Assembly: GCF_001426225.1 (NCBI RefSeq)
Contig: NZ_LMRT01000008.1
Coordinates: forward strand, 1-61,637
Origin: Allobosea sp. Leaf344
GTDB taxonomy: Bacteria > Pseudomonadota > Alphaproteobacteria > Rhizobiales > Beijerinckiaceae
Reading direction: 5' to 3'
DNA: 61,637 nucleotides
Shown here: positions 42,811-53,972 of the stretch, piece after piece
Position numbering within the stretch: position 1 is the stretch's first letter
How the letters are laid out: each line of letters begins with the position of its first letter
Translations under genes and position numbers: made by a program
Notes under the pieces: generated by a model
The model's database searches: none
What the model was told of the DNA's origin: nothing
Seen by the model: only the letters and a program-made list of their open reading frames with translations

Positions 42811-44090
42811 GCCGCGTCGGGCCCGGCGGTGAGGACGAGGCAGGTGTTCTGCCCGCCGAAGCCGAAGGAGTTGGAGAGTACCGTCCGCACTGTCGCGTCG
42901 CGCGCCGTATTGGGCACGACGTCGAGCGGGATCGCCGGATCCGGATTCCGGTAGTTGATGGTCGGCGGGATGCGGCCATTGGCGATGGTCAGGAAGGAGA
43001 TCACCGCCTCCACCGCGCCGGCCGCCGTCAGCGTATGGCCGAGCATGGATTTGTTGGAGGAGATCGGCAGCGTCGCCATGCGCTCGCCGAACACGGCGGC
43101 ACAGCTCATCGCCTCCATCTTGTCGTTCTCCGGCGTCGAGGTGCCATGGGCGTTGACGTAATCGACGTCCCCGGGGTTCAGCCCGGCATCGGCCAGCGCA
43201 TCCTGCATGGCGAGGATCGCCGGCTTGCCGTCGGGGCTCGAGCGCGTGCGATGGAAACCGTCGCCGCGTTCGCCGCAGCCGGCGACGATGCCGAGGATGG
43301 TGGCGCCGCGCGCCAGCGCATGGTCGTAATCCTCCAGCACCAGCGCGCCGGCGCCCTCGCCCATGACGAAGCCGTCGCGATTCTTGGAGAAAGGCTTGGC
43401 GGCGGCTTCCGGCGGATCGTTCTGGGTCGACAGCGCCGATAGCAGCGAGAAGCGCACCAGCGATTCCGCGCTGACCGAGCCATCCGTGCCGATGCACAGC
43501 GCGGCGGCCGTCTCGCCGCGGCGGATCGCCTCGACCCCCATCTGGATCGCCGTCGCGCCGGAGGAACAGGCGGTCGAGAGCGAGATCGGCGAGCCCTTGG
43601 TGCCGAAGCGCTCGGCGATGTGGTCGGCGACGGCGCCGAACAGGAAGAGCTCGTGAAACGGCTTGTGGCGATGGCCGGCCGCGGTGGCGAGCAGGCCGTC
43701 ATAATCGACATCGCCAGAGATGGCCTGCGCCAATTCCTGCTTCTGGCGCCATTCCATCTCGACGGGCGGCACGGCCATGAAGAGCTCGCCTGGAAAATCC
43801 CCGGGCTGGCCGAGGCCGCTCTGGCCGATCGCCTCCTCGGCGGCCAGGGTCGCCAGCTTCTCCGAGAGCTCCGGCGCGGAGACCGGGCCGTCGAACAGGA
43901 AATCGACGGTGCCGGCGATGGTGGTGCGCAGCCCCTCGATCGGGAAGCGGGTGATGCGGTGGATGCCGGAGCGGCCGGCGGTCAGCCCGTCCCAATTCGC
44001 CTGCTTGCCCTGGCCGAGCGAGGTGACGATGCCGAGGCCGGTGACGGCGACGATCGGCCGGCCCTTGGCGTCGCGATGCTGTGTGCTCAT
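42807..44090 (-). CDS. fabF1XL: Beta-ketoacyl-ACP synthase of the VLCFA cluster (FabF1XL)
   Basis: Condensing enzyme, 427 aa, with a full KAS II triad: Cys175 (SLSTACSSGATAI), His315 (NAHGTSTPENDKMEAM) and His352 (SSNKSMLGHTLTAAGAVEA). It is slightly longer than FabF and has an insert around GDFPGELFMAVPPVEMEWRQKQELAQAISG, as in the rhizobial XL forms. It lies between the cysteine-less partner fabF2XL and the ketoreductase. The two synthases probably form a heterodimer that extends C16/C18 acyl-AcpXL towards C28. Confidence 0.95.
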   Translation of the reverse strand: MSTQHRDAKGRPIVAVTGLGIVTSLGQGKQANWDGLTAGRSGIHRITRFPIEGLRTTIAGTVDFLFDGPVSAPELSEKLATLAAEEAIGQSGLGQPGDFPGELFMAVPPVEMEWRQKQELAQAISGDVDYDGLLATAAGHRHKPFHELFLFGAVADHIAERFGTKGSPISLSTACSSGATAIQMGVEAIRRGETAAALCIGTDGSVSAESLVRFSLLSALSTQNDPPEAAAKPFSKNRDGFVMGEGAGALVLEDYDHALARGATILGIVAGCGERGDGFHRTRSSPDGKPAILAMQDALADAGLNPGDVDYVNAHGTSTPENDKMEAMSCAAVFGERMATLPISSNKSMLGHTLTAAGAVEAVISFLTIANGRIPPTINYRNPDPAIPLDVVPNTARDATVRTVLSNSFGFGGQNTCLVLTAGPDAA

Positions 44091-44100
44091 GGCTTCACCC

Positions 44101-45231
44101 TCACGCTGCAACCAGATGGGCGGCGCCCTCGCCGCGCCAATGCCCGGCCCCGGTGACGATCGCATCGCGCGTCTGCCCGGCGGCGATCGCCGCAGCGGCC
44201 AGAGCGACCGCGATCGGGAAGGCGGCCTCCAGCGCATGGCCGACGAGATCGCCGGAGGCGATCAGGCGCGCGGCGCCGGAGCGCTTCAGCGCCGCCTCCT
44301 CCTCCGCCGTCACGCCGGCCGCACCGCTGGCGGCGGAGATGGCGAGCCTGTTCTGGTCTCCCGCGCCGAACCCGGCGAGCAGCCCGGCCAGCGCCTGCTC
44401 GACCGAGCCGGGCCGGCGCCGGCTGCGCGTCGCGCCGACCGCGGCGAGCCGCGCATGGATCGTGGCGCCGCGGGCCCTGGCATGCTCCGCCGGCTCGAGC
44501 ACCAGGAAGGCGGCGGCGCTGCCGCTGATGATGCCGGGGCCGTCCTCGCGCGCGAAGACCGGCGCGAAACCGCCCTTGCGCAGATAGCCGCCGGCCTCGA
44601 GCAGCAGCAGCATGTCGCGCCGCTCGGCATTATAGGCGCCGCCGACGAGCATGACGTCTGCCTGGCCCGCCGCGATCCGGGCATGGGCGGTGCGGATCGC
44701 GTCGACGCCGGCCTGCTCCTCGCCCATGAAGGTGCGGGAGGCGCCGGTGATGCCGTGGACGATGCCGATATTGCCGGCGAGCAGGTTGGAGAGCTGCGCC
44801 AGGAACAGGGTCGGCCGCAGATCGCTCATCAGCCGCTCGTTGAGATAGGCGCCGGCATCGTTGGCGCCGCGCATGCCGGTCAGGATGGCGGAATCGACCG
44901 CATGGTCGCGCTCGCCGCCGCCGGCCGCGACGATGACCTGCAGCAGGCTCTTGGCCTGCGCGTCCTCCTTCAGCCCGGCATCGTCCAGGGCGAGCCCCGC
45001 GGCATAGACGCCGAGGCGCTGCCAGGGCTCCATCTGGCGCTGGTCGGATTTCTTGGGGATCTGCCGGTCGAGCTCGAGCGGCTTCAGCGGGTGGACCGGA
45101 TAGGGCGCGAAGCTCTCGGTATCGACATGGGGGGCCGGCGGGTCGGCCAGCGCCGCGGCATGCAGCGCCATGCCCTCGCCGAGGCTGGAGGCGAGGCCGA
45201 TGCCAGTGATGACGACGTCGCGCTGGATCAT
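44101..45231 (-). CDS. fabF2XL: Cysteine-less ketosynthase homologue (FabF2XL, chain-length-factor-like)
   Basis: KAS-fold protein, 376 aa, coupled to fabZXL by a four-base ATGA overlap. It contains no cysteine at all: where the nucleophile should be, the sequence reads TFMGEEQAGVDAIRTAHARI (Glu171-Glu172-Gln173). The NAHGTST histidine is also lost (ISAASGAAGVTAEEE); only the GHALEAAF histidine remains. The EQAG.DA pattern is like the chain length factors of type II polyketide synthases. It is therefore expected to be a non-condensing partner of FabF1XL that sets chain length. Confidence 0.93.
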   Translation of the reverse strand: MIQRDVVITGIGLASSLGEGMALHAAALADPPAPHVDTESFAPYPVHPLKPLELDRQIPKKSDQRQMEPWQRLGVYAAGLALDDAGLKEDAQAKSLLQVIVAAGGGERDHAVDSAILTGMRGANDAGAYLNERLMSDLRPTLFLAQLSNLLAGNIGIVHGITGASRTFMGEEQAGVDAIRTAHARIAAGQADVMLVGGAYNAERRDMLLLLEAGGYLRKGGFAPVFAREDGPGIISGSAAAFLVLEPAEHARARGATIHARLAAVGATRSRRRPGSVEQALAGLLAGFGAGDQNRLAISAASGAAGVTAEEEAALKRSGAARLIASGDLVGHALEAAFPIAVALAAAAIAAGQTRDAIVTGAGHWRGEGAAHLVAA

Positions 45232-45698
45232 CGGGCAGGCTCCGGCTGCAGGCCGATCTTCTGGATGCGCGCATCCATCAGCCTGCGCATATCGGCGGGA
45301 AAGGGCATCAGGCGGAAGCGCAGCTCCGCATCGCAGATCGGCTTGCCGGCGATGGTGATCTTCGCCCGGGTCGCCGCATAGCCGGAGCCTTCGATCACCA
45401 GCTCGGCCTCGACGTCGAGCACCGCCTCGGGCTCGACGAAGGTGCGGAAGCGCGCCTTGTCGACGGTCATCAGGAACGGCATTTGCGTCAGCCCGTTCAG
45501 GGCGAGCAGCAGATAGCCGGAGGCCTGCGCCATGGTCTCGGTCAGCAGCACGCCCGGCACCAGCGGGTGGCCGGGGAAATGCCCCTCGAAGACCGGCGTC
45601 TCGGTCGCGCCCGGCACGGTCGAGCGGGTGACGATGCGCTTCTGCGCCGGCTCGAATGCCACGACCGTGTCGATCATGTCGAAATATTCGAGGCGCAT
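45228..45698 (-). CDS. fabZXL: 3-hydroxyacyl-ACP dehydratase of the VLCFA cluster (FabZXL)
   Basis: Hot-dog dehydratase, 156 aa. The catalytic motif is FEGHFPGHPLVPGVLLTETMAQASG with His40 and Glu54. The fold continues with MTVDKARFRTFVEPEAVLDVEAELVIEGSGYAATRAKITIAGKPICDAELRFRLMPFP. It shares the operon with fabF2XL, fabF1XL and the SDR. An 8-bp stem (GCGCGCCG/CGGCGCGC at about 45719-45740) lies in its leader. Confidence 0.94.
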   Translation of the reverse strand: MRLEYFDMIDTVVAFEPAQKRIVTRSTVPGATETPVFEGHFPGHPLVPGVLLTETMAQASGYLLLALNGLTQMPFLMTVDKARFRTFVEPEAVLDVEAELVIEGSGYAATRAKITIAGKPICDAELRFRLMPFPADMRRLMDARIQKIGLQPEPAR

Positions 45699-45926
45699 GC
45701 GGTTCCAATCGTCACGGGGCGCGCCGGAGGCTCGGCGCGCGAGGACAGGCCCGGATGCCGGCCCTGTCGCGGCTATGCTCTAACGGGTGCGGCGCCCCGG
45801 CTCAAGGCAGGGACGCCGGCGAGGCCGAACGGAGATGCGATCGCCGCCCCGATTCCATCCCGGCAGGCCGCTCCGCGGGCGGCGCTGCTTCGGTTGGCGT
45901 GGCGGCGGGCTGGTGACGATGCGACG

Positions 45927-46208
45927 TCAGGCCTTCTTGGCGGCGGCCAGCTCGTCGATGCGGCGGCACAGATTCTCGAGCACGAAATACTGCTCGGCCG
46001 GGGCCTTGCCCTCGTTCACTTCCTGCGTCCACTGCTCGAGCGGCAGCTTGATGCCGAAGGCCTTGTCGATGGCGAAGGCGATGTCGAGGAAGGCCAGCGA
46101 GTCGATGCCGAGATCGTCGATGGCATGGCTCTGGGGCGTGATCTTCTCGCGCGGAATGTCGCAGGTCTCCGAAATGATTCCGGCGACCGTCTCGAATGTG
46201 GCGGACAT
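45927..46208 (-). CDS. acpXL: Specialised acyl carrier protein AcpXL
   Basis: Acyl carrier protein of 93 aa dedicated to very-long-chain fatty acid synthesis. The phosphopantetheine site is Ser37 in [23 protein letters not shown]. The long carboxy-terminal part ([39 protein letters not shown]) is typical of AcpXL and distinguishes it from housekeeping AcpP. It is upstream of fabZXL with a 228-base gap, long enough for a separate promoter; a weak TTGAGC-N17-TAGAGC pair is visible in it. Confidence 0.95.
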   Translation of the reverse strand: MSATFETVAGIISETCDIPREKITPQSHAIDDLGIDSLAFLDIAFAIDKAFGIKLPLEQWTQEVNEGKAPAEQYFVLENLCRRIDELAAAKKA

Positions 46209-46358
46209 GCGGGTGCTCCCGTCTGGTGTCGATGATGGCGGTTGGCATCCGGACGCGGGGATCCCAGCGTCTGCCCCAGGCCCCCCGCCGAGGAAGGTTG
46301 TGACGCCCCCTTACACCGCGAGGCGGGATTGGACAACCACGGCTGCTCTGCTCATGAA

Positions 46359-46380
46359 GAAGGGGCCCGAGGGCCCCTTC
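46359..46380 (-). terminator. Probable terminator of acnA
   Basis: AAGGGGCCC and GGGCCCCTT form a 9-bp stem 26 bases past the acnA stop; on the minus strand the hairpin is followed by CTTCTTCAT, a weak U-rich tail. Confidence 0.55.
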
Positions 46381-46405
46381 CGTTCGCGCCGGCGCTTTGC
46401 CTGCC

Positions 46406-49117
<2,712 letters not shown>

Positions 49118-49350
49118 GCGGACGGATCCTGATCAAGGGGTTGCGGTCGCGGTTCGAGGAACCTTACGGTCCGTCGAATCGAAGGCCTGATGCGCAGGTC
49201 GCGCGCGCCGCCCCGGGAGTGCCCGAGCCCCGCGCCGGATCGGCGTGCGGCGTAGCCACGCGCTCTATAGATCAATTCCAAGAAGCCCGCTACATGGTCG
49301 AAAGGCCTGCGGGACGGGAAACTTTGGGGAAGAGGCGGAGCGGTCGGCCA

Positions 49351-49974
49351 GTGTCAGAACCCCACCGGTTTGCGCCCCTGAGGCTCCGCGCCAGCGGGCT
49401 CGCCTGTCGCCGCGGCGGCCGGCTGATCTTCGAGGATCTCAGCTTCGCGCTGGCCGGCGGCGAGGCGCTGGCGCTGACCGGGCGCAACGGCGCCGGCAAA
49501 TCGAGCCTGATCGCCATGCTCTGCGGGCGGCTGCGGCCGGCGGCGGGGGAGGTGGCGCTCGACGGCGCGGACGATGCGCCGCTGGCCGAGCTCAGCCATC
49601 TCGTCGGCCATCGCGACGGGCTCAAGACCGCGCTGACGGCGCAGGACAATCTCGGTTTCGCGCAGGATTGCCTCGGCGATCCCGGGCTGACGCCGCTGGC
49701 GGCGCTGGAGCGGGTCGGCCTGCCGCATGTCGCGGCGCTGCCCGTCGGCTATCTCTCGGCCGGGCAGCGGCGGCGGGTGGCGCTGGCGCGGCTGCTGGTG
49801 GCGCGCCGGCCCTTCTGGCTGCTGGACGAGCCGATGTCGGCGCTGGATCTGGCGGCGCAGGCGATGCTCTCAGGGCTGATGCAGGAGCATTGCCGCATGG
49901 GCGGTGCGATCCTCGCCGCGACGCATGGCCCGCTCGGCCTGGCCGAGGCGCGCGAACTCAGGATCGGCGCATGA
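49351..49974 (+). CDS. ccmA: Heme ABC exporter ATP-binding protein CcmA
   Basis: ATPase of the cytochrome c maturation CcmAB complex, 207 aa from the GTG at 49351. Walker A is GRNGAGKSSL, the signature LSAGQRRRVALARLL, Walker B FWLLDEPMSALD and the switch His AATHG. GTG is preferred because it places the first strand (LRASGLACRRGGRLIFEDLSF) at the usual distance and has GAGGCGGAG upstream; an ATG at 49294 in frame is an alternative. The ATPase drives release of holo-CcmE. Confidence 0.93.
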   Translation: MSEPHRFAPLRLRASGLACRRGGRLIFEDLSFALAGGEALALTGRNGAGKSSLIAMLCGRLRPAAGEVALDGADDAPLAELSHLVGHRDGLKTALTAQDNLGFAQDCLGDPGLTPLAALERVGLPHVAALPVGYLSAGQRRRVALARLLVARRPFWLLDEPMSALDLAAQAMLSGLMQEHCRMGGAILAATHGPLGLAEARELRIGA

Positions 49975-50639
49975 GCCGGGCCTTCATCGCGATCCTCAGG
50001 CGGGATCTGGCGCTGGCGGCGCGGGCCGGCGGCGGCGGCGAATTGGCGCTGGTCTTCTTCCTGACCATCATCGTGCTGGTGCCCTTCGCGCTCGGCCCGG
50101 ATCTCAACCTGCTTTCGCGGATCGGGCCGGCCATCCTCTGGATCGGGGCGCTGCTGTCGATGCTGATCGGGCTCGACCGGCTGTTCCAGAGCGACGAGGA
50201 GGATGGCTCGCTCGATCTGATCCGCGCCTCGGCGCTGCCGCTCGAACTCGCGGTGCTGGCCAAGGGGCTGGCGCATTGGCTGGTGACGGGGCTGCCGCTG
50301 GCGCTGGCCGCGCCGCTGCTCGGCCTGCTGGTCGCGCTGCCCGGCGCGGCGATGGCGCCGGTGGCGGGGACCCTGCTGGTCGGCACGCCGGCCCTGAGCT
50401 TCATCGGCGCGGCCGGGGCGGCGCTGACCGCGAGCCTGCGCCGCGGCGGGCTGATCCTGCCGGTGCTGGTCGCGCCGCTGACCATTCCCGTCCTGATCTT
50501 CGGCGTCTCCGCCTCGAACAGCGCGCTCGGCGGCACCATCCCCTTCCTCACCCCTTTCCTGATCCTCTGCGCGCTGTCGCTGCTGGCGATCGTGGTCGGG
50601 ACCGTGGCGGCCGCGGCGGCGCTCAGGCAGGCGGAATGA
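49971..50639 (+). CDS. ccmB: Heme exporter protein CcmB
   Basis: Inner-membrane permease-like partner of CcmA, 222 aa, with six predicted helices; the opening MSRAFIAILRRDLALAARAGGGGELALVFFLTIIVLVPFALGPDLNLL and FQSDEEDGSLDLIRASALPLELAVLAKGLAHW are typical. It overlaps the ccmA stop by four bases (ATGA). Confidence 0.95.
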   Translation: MSRAFIAILRRDLALAARAGGGGELALVFFLTIIVLVPFALGPDLNLLSRIGPAILWIGALLSMLIGLDRLFQSDEEDGSLDLIRASALPLELAVLAKGLAHWLVTGLPLALAAPLLGLLVALPGAAMAPVAGTLLVGTPALSFIGAAGAALTASLRRGGLILPVLVAPLTIPVLIFGVSASNSALGGTIPFLTPFLILCALSLLAIVVGTVAAAAALRQAE

Positions 50640-50732
50640 GGCTGCCTGCGACGCCGGGGCGAGATTGTCCGGCCCTCGCGCTGTTGCTACATGCTGACGC
50701 GACCAATCAAAAGAAAGGCCGCCCGCCGCGCC

Positions 50733-51494
50733 ATGGCTAGCCTGATCGAACTGGCGAATCCGACACGCTTCATGCGCCTCTCGGCCGTTCTGTTGCCCTG
50801 GATGCTGGGTGCGATGGCGCTCGCTCTGGCCGTCGGATTCTATCTCGCCTGGTTCGTCGCACCGGCCGACTACCAGCAGGGCGAGACCATCCGCATCATG
50901 TTCGTGCATGTGCCGGCCGCCTGGCTGGCGCTGATGTTCTATTCGATGATGGCGCTGTCCGGCATCGGCACGCTGGTCTGGCGCCATCCGCTGGCGGATG
51001 TCGCGCAGAAGGCGGCGGCGCCGATCGGTGCCTGCTTCGCGCTGATCTGCCTCTTGACCGGGGCGTTCTGGGGCAAGCCGATGTGGGGCACCTATTGGGT
51101 GTGGGACGCCAGGCTCACCTCGATGCTGGTGCTGCTGCTGATCTATCTCGGCATCATCGCGCTGTGGCGCACGCTGGACGATCCGTCGCGCGCCGGACGG
51201 GCGGTGGCGATCCTGACGCTGATCGGCTTCGTCAACATCCCGATCATCAAATTCTCGGTCGATTGGTGGAACACGCTGCACCAGCCCGCCTCGGTCTTCC
51301 GCATGGGCGGGCCGACCATCCACCCCTCGATGCTCTGGCCGCTGCTGATCCTGGCGCTCGGCTTCACGCTGCTCGGGCTGAGCCTGCATCTGATCGCGAT
51401 GCGCGCCGAGATCATGCGGCGGCGGGTGCGGACGCTGACCATTCTGGAGGCCGAGCGCCTCGACCGGCTGGCGGCCCAGGGCGCGCCGGCATGA
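50733..51494 (+). CDS. ccmC: Heme exporter/handling protein CcmC
   Basis: Heme-handling membrane protein, 253 aa, which loads heme onto CcmE. The WxWD signature is GTYWVWDARLTSML, and the flanking histidines are in MFVHVPAAWLALMFYS and HQPASVFRMGGPTIHPSM. The ATG giving MASLIELANPTRFM is preferred; an in-frame ATG 14 codons upstream has no ribosome site. It is 93 bases after ccmB. Confidence 0.95.
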   Translation: MASLIELANPTRFMRLSAVLLPWMLGAMALALAVGFYLAWFVAPADYQQGETIRIMFVHVPAAWLALMFYSMMALSGIGTLVWRHPLADVAQKAAAPIGACFALICLLTGAFWGKPMWGTYWVWDARLTSMLVLLLIYLGIIALWRTLDDPSRAGRAVAILTLIGFVNIPIIKFSVDWWNTLHQPASVFRMGGPTIHPSMLWPLLILALGFTLLGLSLHLIAMRAEIMRRRVRTLTILEAERLDRLAAQGAPA

Positions 51495-51664
51495 GCGCGC
51501 TCGGTCCCCATGCCGGCTTCATCCTGGCGTCCTATGCGGCGGTGGTGCTGGTGCTCGGCGGGCTGATCGCGGCGGTGCTGCGCGATCACGCGGCGCAGAA
51601 ACGGGCGCTGGCGGCGCTCGAGCAGCGCGGCGCCGGGCGGCGCTCCGACAGGGCCGCGTCATGA
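51491..51664 (+). CDS. ccmD: Heme exporter protein CcmD
   Basis: A 57-residue single-span membrane protein (HAGFILASYAAVVLVLGGLIAAVLRDHAAQKRALAALEQRG) that helps hold CcmE on CcmABC. Four-base overlaps link it to ccmC upstream and ccmG downstream. Confidence 0.9.
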   Translation: MSALGPHAGFILASYAAVVLVLGGLIAAVLRDHAAQKRALAALEQRGAGRRSDRAAS

Positions 51665-52263
51665 GCGCGCCGCAGCTGCCTGCCGAGCCCGAAGCGGGGC
51701 GGCGCTCCAGGCTGGTCTTCCTGATTCCGCTCCTGCTGTTCGGCGGGCTGGCGCTGCTGTTCCTGATCGGCCTCTACCAGGGCGACGCCTCGAAAGTGCC
51801 CTCGGCGCTGATCGGCAAGCCGGCGCCGGCGATCACGCTCGCGCCGCTGGAGGGGCTGCAGCGCGACGGCCGGCCGGTGCCGAGCTTCGGCATGGACGAT
51901 CTCCGCGGCCGCGGCACCATCGTCAACGTATTCGCGAGCTGGTGCGCGCCCTGCCGGGTGGAGCATCCCTTCCTCGTCGCCTTGTCCGAGGCGCCGGCGG
52001 TCAAGGCCGGGCGGGTGGCGCTGCTCGGCATGAACTACAAGGACGAGCCGGAGAACGCCCGCCGCTTCCTCGGCGCGCTGGGCAATCCGTTTTCCGCCGT
52101 CGGCACCGATAGTGCGGGCCGCGCCGCGATCGAATGGGGGGTTTATGGCGTGCCGGAGACCTTCGTGATCGGCCCGGACGGCCGCATCCTCGAGAAGCAT
52201 GTGGGGCCGATCGACGGCGCCGCCGCTTCGCGGCTGCTGGCGCGCGCGACCGCGGGGAAGTAG
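51661..52263 (+). CDS. ccmG: Thiol:disulfide interchange protein CcmG/DsbE
   Basis: Membrane-anchored thioredoxin-like protein, 200 aa, reducing apocytochrome c in the periplasm. Membrane anchor LVFLIPLLLFGGLALLFLIGLY (about 18-39), redox motif FASWCAPCRVEHP with Cys95 and Cys98, and the cis-Pro loop YGVPETFVIGPDGRI. It closes the ccmABCDG run and is convergent with purQ. ccmE, ccmF and ccmH are not in the window. Confidence 0.95.
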   Translation: MSAPQLPAEPEAGRRSRLVFLIPLLLFGGLALLFLIGLYQGDASKVPSALIGKPAPAITLAPLEGLQRDGRPVPSFGMDDLRGRGTIVNVFASWCAPCRVEHPFLVALSEAPAVKAGRVALLGMNYKDEPENARRFLGALGNPFSAVGTDSAGRAAIEWGVYGVPETFVIGPDGRILEKHVGPIDGAAASRLLARATAGK

Positions 52264-52302
52264 GAGCCGGGCCGCCGGCTTGCTCCGCGGGACCGTGCCG
52301 GC

Positions 52303-52986
52303 TCAGGCCGCCATCAGGCTGTCGAACAGAGCGCGGCCATCGGTGCCGCCGGTCAGCGAATCGATCAGGTTCTCGGGGTGAGGCATCAGGCCGAGCACGT
52401 TCAGCCCCGGGGAATAGATCCCGGCGATGCCGTTCAGCGAACCGTTCGGGTTGGTCTCAGGCGCGACCCGGCCCTGCGCGTCGCAATAGCGGAAGGCGAC
52501 GAGCCCTTCGCCCTCCAGCCGCGCCAGCGTCTCGGCATCGGCGATGTAATTGCCTTCGCCATGGGCGATGCAGACATCGATCACCTGCCCCTTGCGGTAG
52601 CGACGGGTGAAGGCGGTGTCGGCCCGCTCCACCGTCAGATGCTGGCGGCGGCAGACGAATTTCAGATCGGCGTTGCGCACCAGGATGCCGGGCAGCAGGC
52701 CCGCCTCGCAGATGATCTGGAAGCCGTTGCAGATGCCGAGGACGAGCCCGCCGCGGGCGGCATGGGCGCGGGTCGCGTCCATGATGTTGGCGCGGGCCGC
52801 AATGGCGCCGGTGCGCAGGTAATCGCCATAGGAAAACCCGCCGGGCACCACGACCAGATCGGTACCGGCCGGCAGATCCGTATCGGCATGCCAGACGGGC
52901 ACGACCTCGGCCCCGGCGAGCCTCAGCGCGCGGCTGACATCGCCATCGCGGTTGGAGCCGGGAAAGGTGATGACGGCGGCTTTCAT
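52303..52986 (-). CDS. purQ: Phosphoribosylformylglycinamidine synthase subunit PurQ
   Basis: Glutamine amidotransferase subunit of FGAM synthase, 227 aa, feeding ammonia to PurL in purine synthesis. The nucleophile is Cys86 in [20 protein letters not shown], the oxyanion region [16 protein letters not shown], and the His/Glu pair is in [10 protein letters not shown]. It is 58 bases downstream of purS. Confidence 0.97.
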   Translation of the reverse strand: MKAAVITFPGSNRDGDVSRALRLAGAEVVPVWHADTDLPAGTDLVVVPGGFSYGDYLRTGAIAARANIMDATRAHAARGGLVLGICNGFQIICEAGLLPGILVRNADLKFVCRRQHLTVERADTAFTRRYRKGQVIDVCIAHGEGNYIADAETLARLEGEGLVAFRYCDAQGRVAPETNPNGSLNGIAGIYSPGLNVLGLMPHPENLIDSLTGGTDGRALFDSLMAA

Positions 52987-53044
52987 GGGCTCATCCTCCA
53001 GGGCTTTCGCGCAGCCGCGCGGCTGCGGCGGCCGGCAGCGTCGA

Positions 53045-53287
53045 TCAACCCGTGATCTCGACGCGGTAATTCTCGATGACGGTATTGGCGAGGAGCTTGT
53101 CGCAGGCCGTCTTGAGCGCGGCCTCGGCCGCCGCCTGGTCCGAGCCGGAGAGCTCGATATCGAACAGCTTGCCCTGGCGTACCGACTCGACGCCGGCGAT
53201 CCCGAGCGATTTCAGCGCGCCTTCGATGGCCTTGCCCTGCGGGTCGAGCACGCCGGTCTTGAGGGTGACGGTGACGCGGGCTTTCAT
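53045..53287 (-). CDS. purS: Phosphoribosylformylglycinamidine synthase subunit PurS
   Basis: Small FGAM synthase subunit, 80 aa ([48 protein letters not shown]...VIENYRVEI), which bridges PurQ and the small-type PurL. The presence of PurS implies a PurSQL complex, so a separate purL must exist outside the window. Confidence 0.96.
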   Translation of the reverse strand: MKARVTVTLKTGVLDPQGKAIEGALKSLGIAGVESVRQGKLFDIELSGSDQAAAEAALKTACDKLLANTVIENYRVEITG

Positions 53288-53360
53288 GAGGCTCTCCGGA
53301 GCGGCTTGATTGCGCGTGGCTTAGCGGCGAATCGCTGCCGGCTCAACCTCTTCAGGCGAA

Positions 53361-53963
53361 TCAGCGGCTCTGCCAGGTGGCGGCCGCATCCTGCCTCGCC
53401 CTCTCGGCATCGGGGCTGACGGCGAGAGCCACCACCAGCCGGCCTTCGCTGCGACCATAGAGAATGGCGGTCGCCGCGCTCTTGCCGCCGTCGCCGGCGG
53501 TGATCTCGACGAGCAGGCCCTTGCCGTCCCGCTCCGAGAACCGCGCCACCGCAGTGGCGGATTTCGGCCGCGCCGCGGGTCTGGCCGCCGCCCCGCCCTT
53601 GCCAGAGCTGTCCTCGCGTCGGGTGGGCGCCGCGAAGGCGCGGGCCAGACGCAGCGGGTCGGAATCCAGCGCCCTTTCCATCTCGCTCGCCTGCGCGCCC
53701 TCGAAGGCGAGCAGCGCCGCGAAGCCCGGCCGGGCGCAGCTGTCGCGCGGGCAGATCGAGATCGCCTTGGCGCTGACCCCGTCGTTCAGCACCCAGGCCT
53801 TGATCGGCAGAGGGCGCCAGCCCGCATCATAGGGCAGCGCCGCGATCGGCCAGTCCCAATGATTGCTGCAGCCGCCGAGCCCGAGGAGGATGGCCAGGAC
53901 CACAGCAAAACGGGAGCGCGAAGGCCCCCGTTCACTCACACCGATGGCGGCCGTGCCGGACAC
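53361..53963 (-). CDS. Hypothetical lipoprotein between purC and purS
   Basis: A 200-residue protein with a lipoprotein signal (RFAVVLAILLGLGGC) and a mature part beginning SNHWDWPIAALPYDAGWRPLPIKAWVLNDGVSAKAISICPRDSCARPGFAALLAF, then an Ala/Arg/Ser-rich middle and a carboxy part (GLLVEITAGDGGKSAATAILYGRSEGRLVVALAVSPDAERARQDAAATW). I do not recognise a family. It lies 9 bases after the purC stop and 73 bases before purS, on the same strand, and so is carried in the purine operon. Confidence 0.8.
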   Translation of the reverse strand: MSGTAAIGVSERGPSRSRFAVVLAILLGLGGCSNHWDWPIAALPYDAGWRPLPIKAWVLNDGVSAKAISICPRDSCARPGFAALLAFEGAQASEMERALDSDPLRLARAFAAPTRREDSSGKGGAAARPAARPKSATAVARFSERDGKGLLVEITAGDGGKSAATAILYGRSEGRLVVALAVSPDAERARQDAAATWQSR

Positions 53964-53972
53964 GGATCCGCG

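Noticed and set aside
52264..52302. GAGCCGG/CCGGCTC repeat between ccmG and purQ as a terminator
   Set aside because: Long loop and no T tract on either strand.
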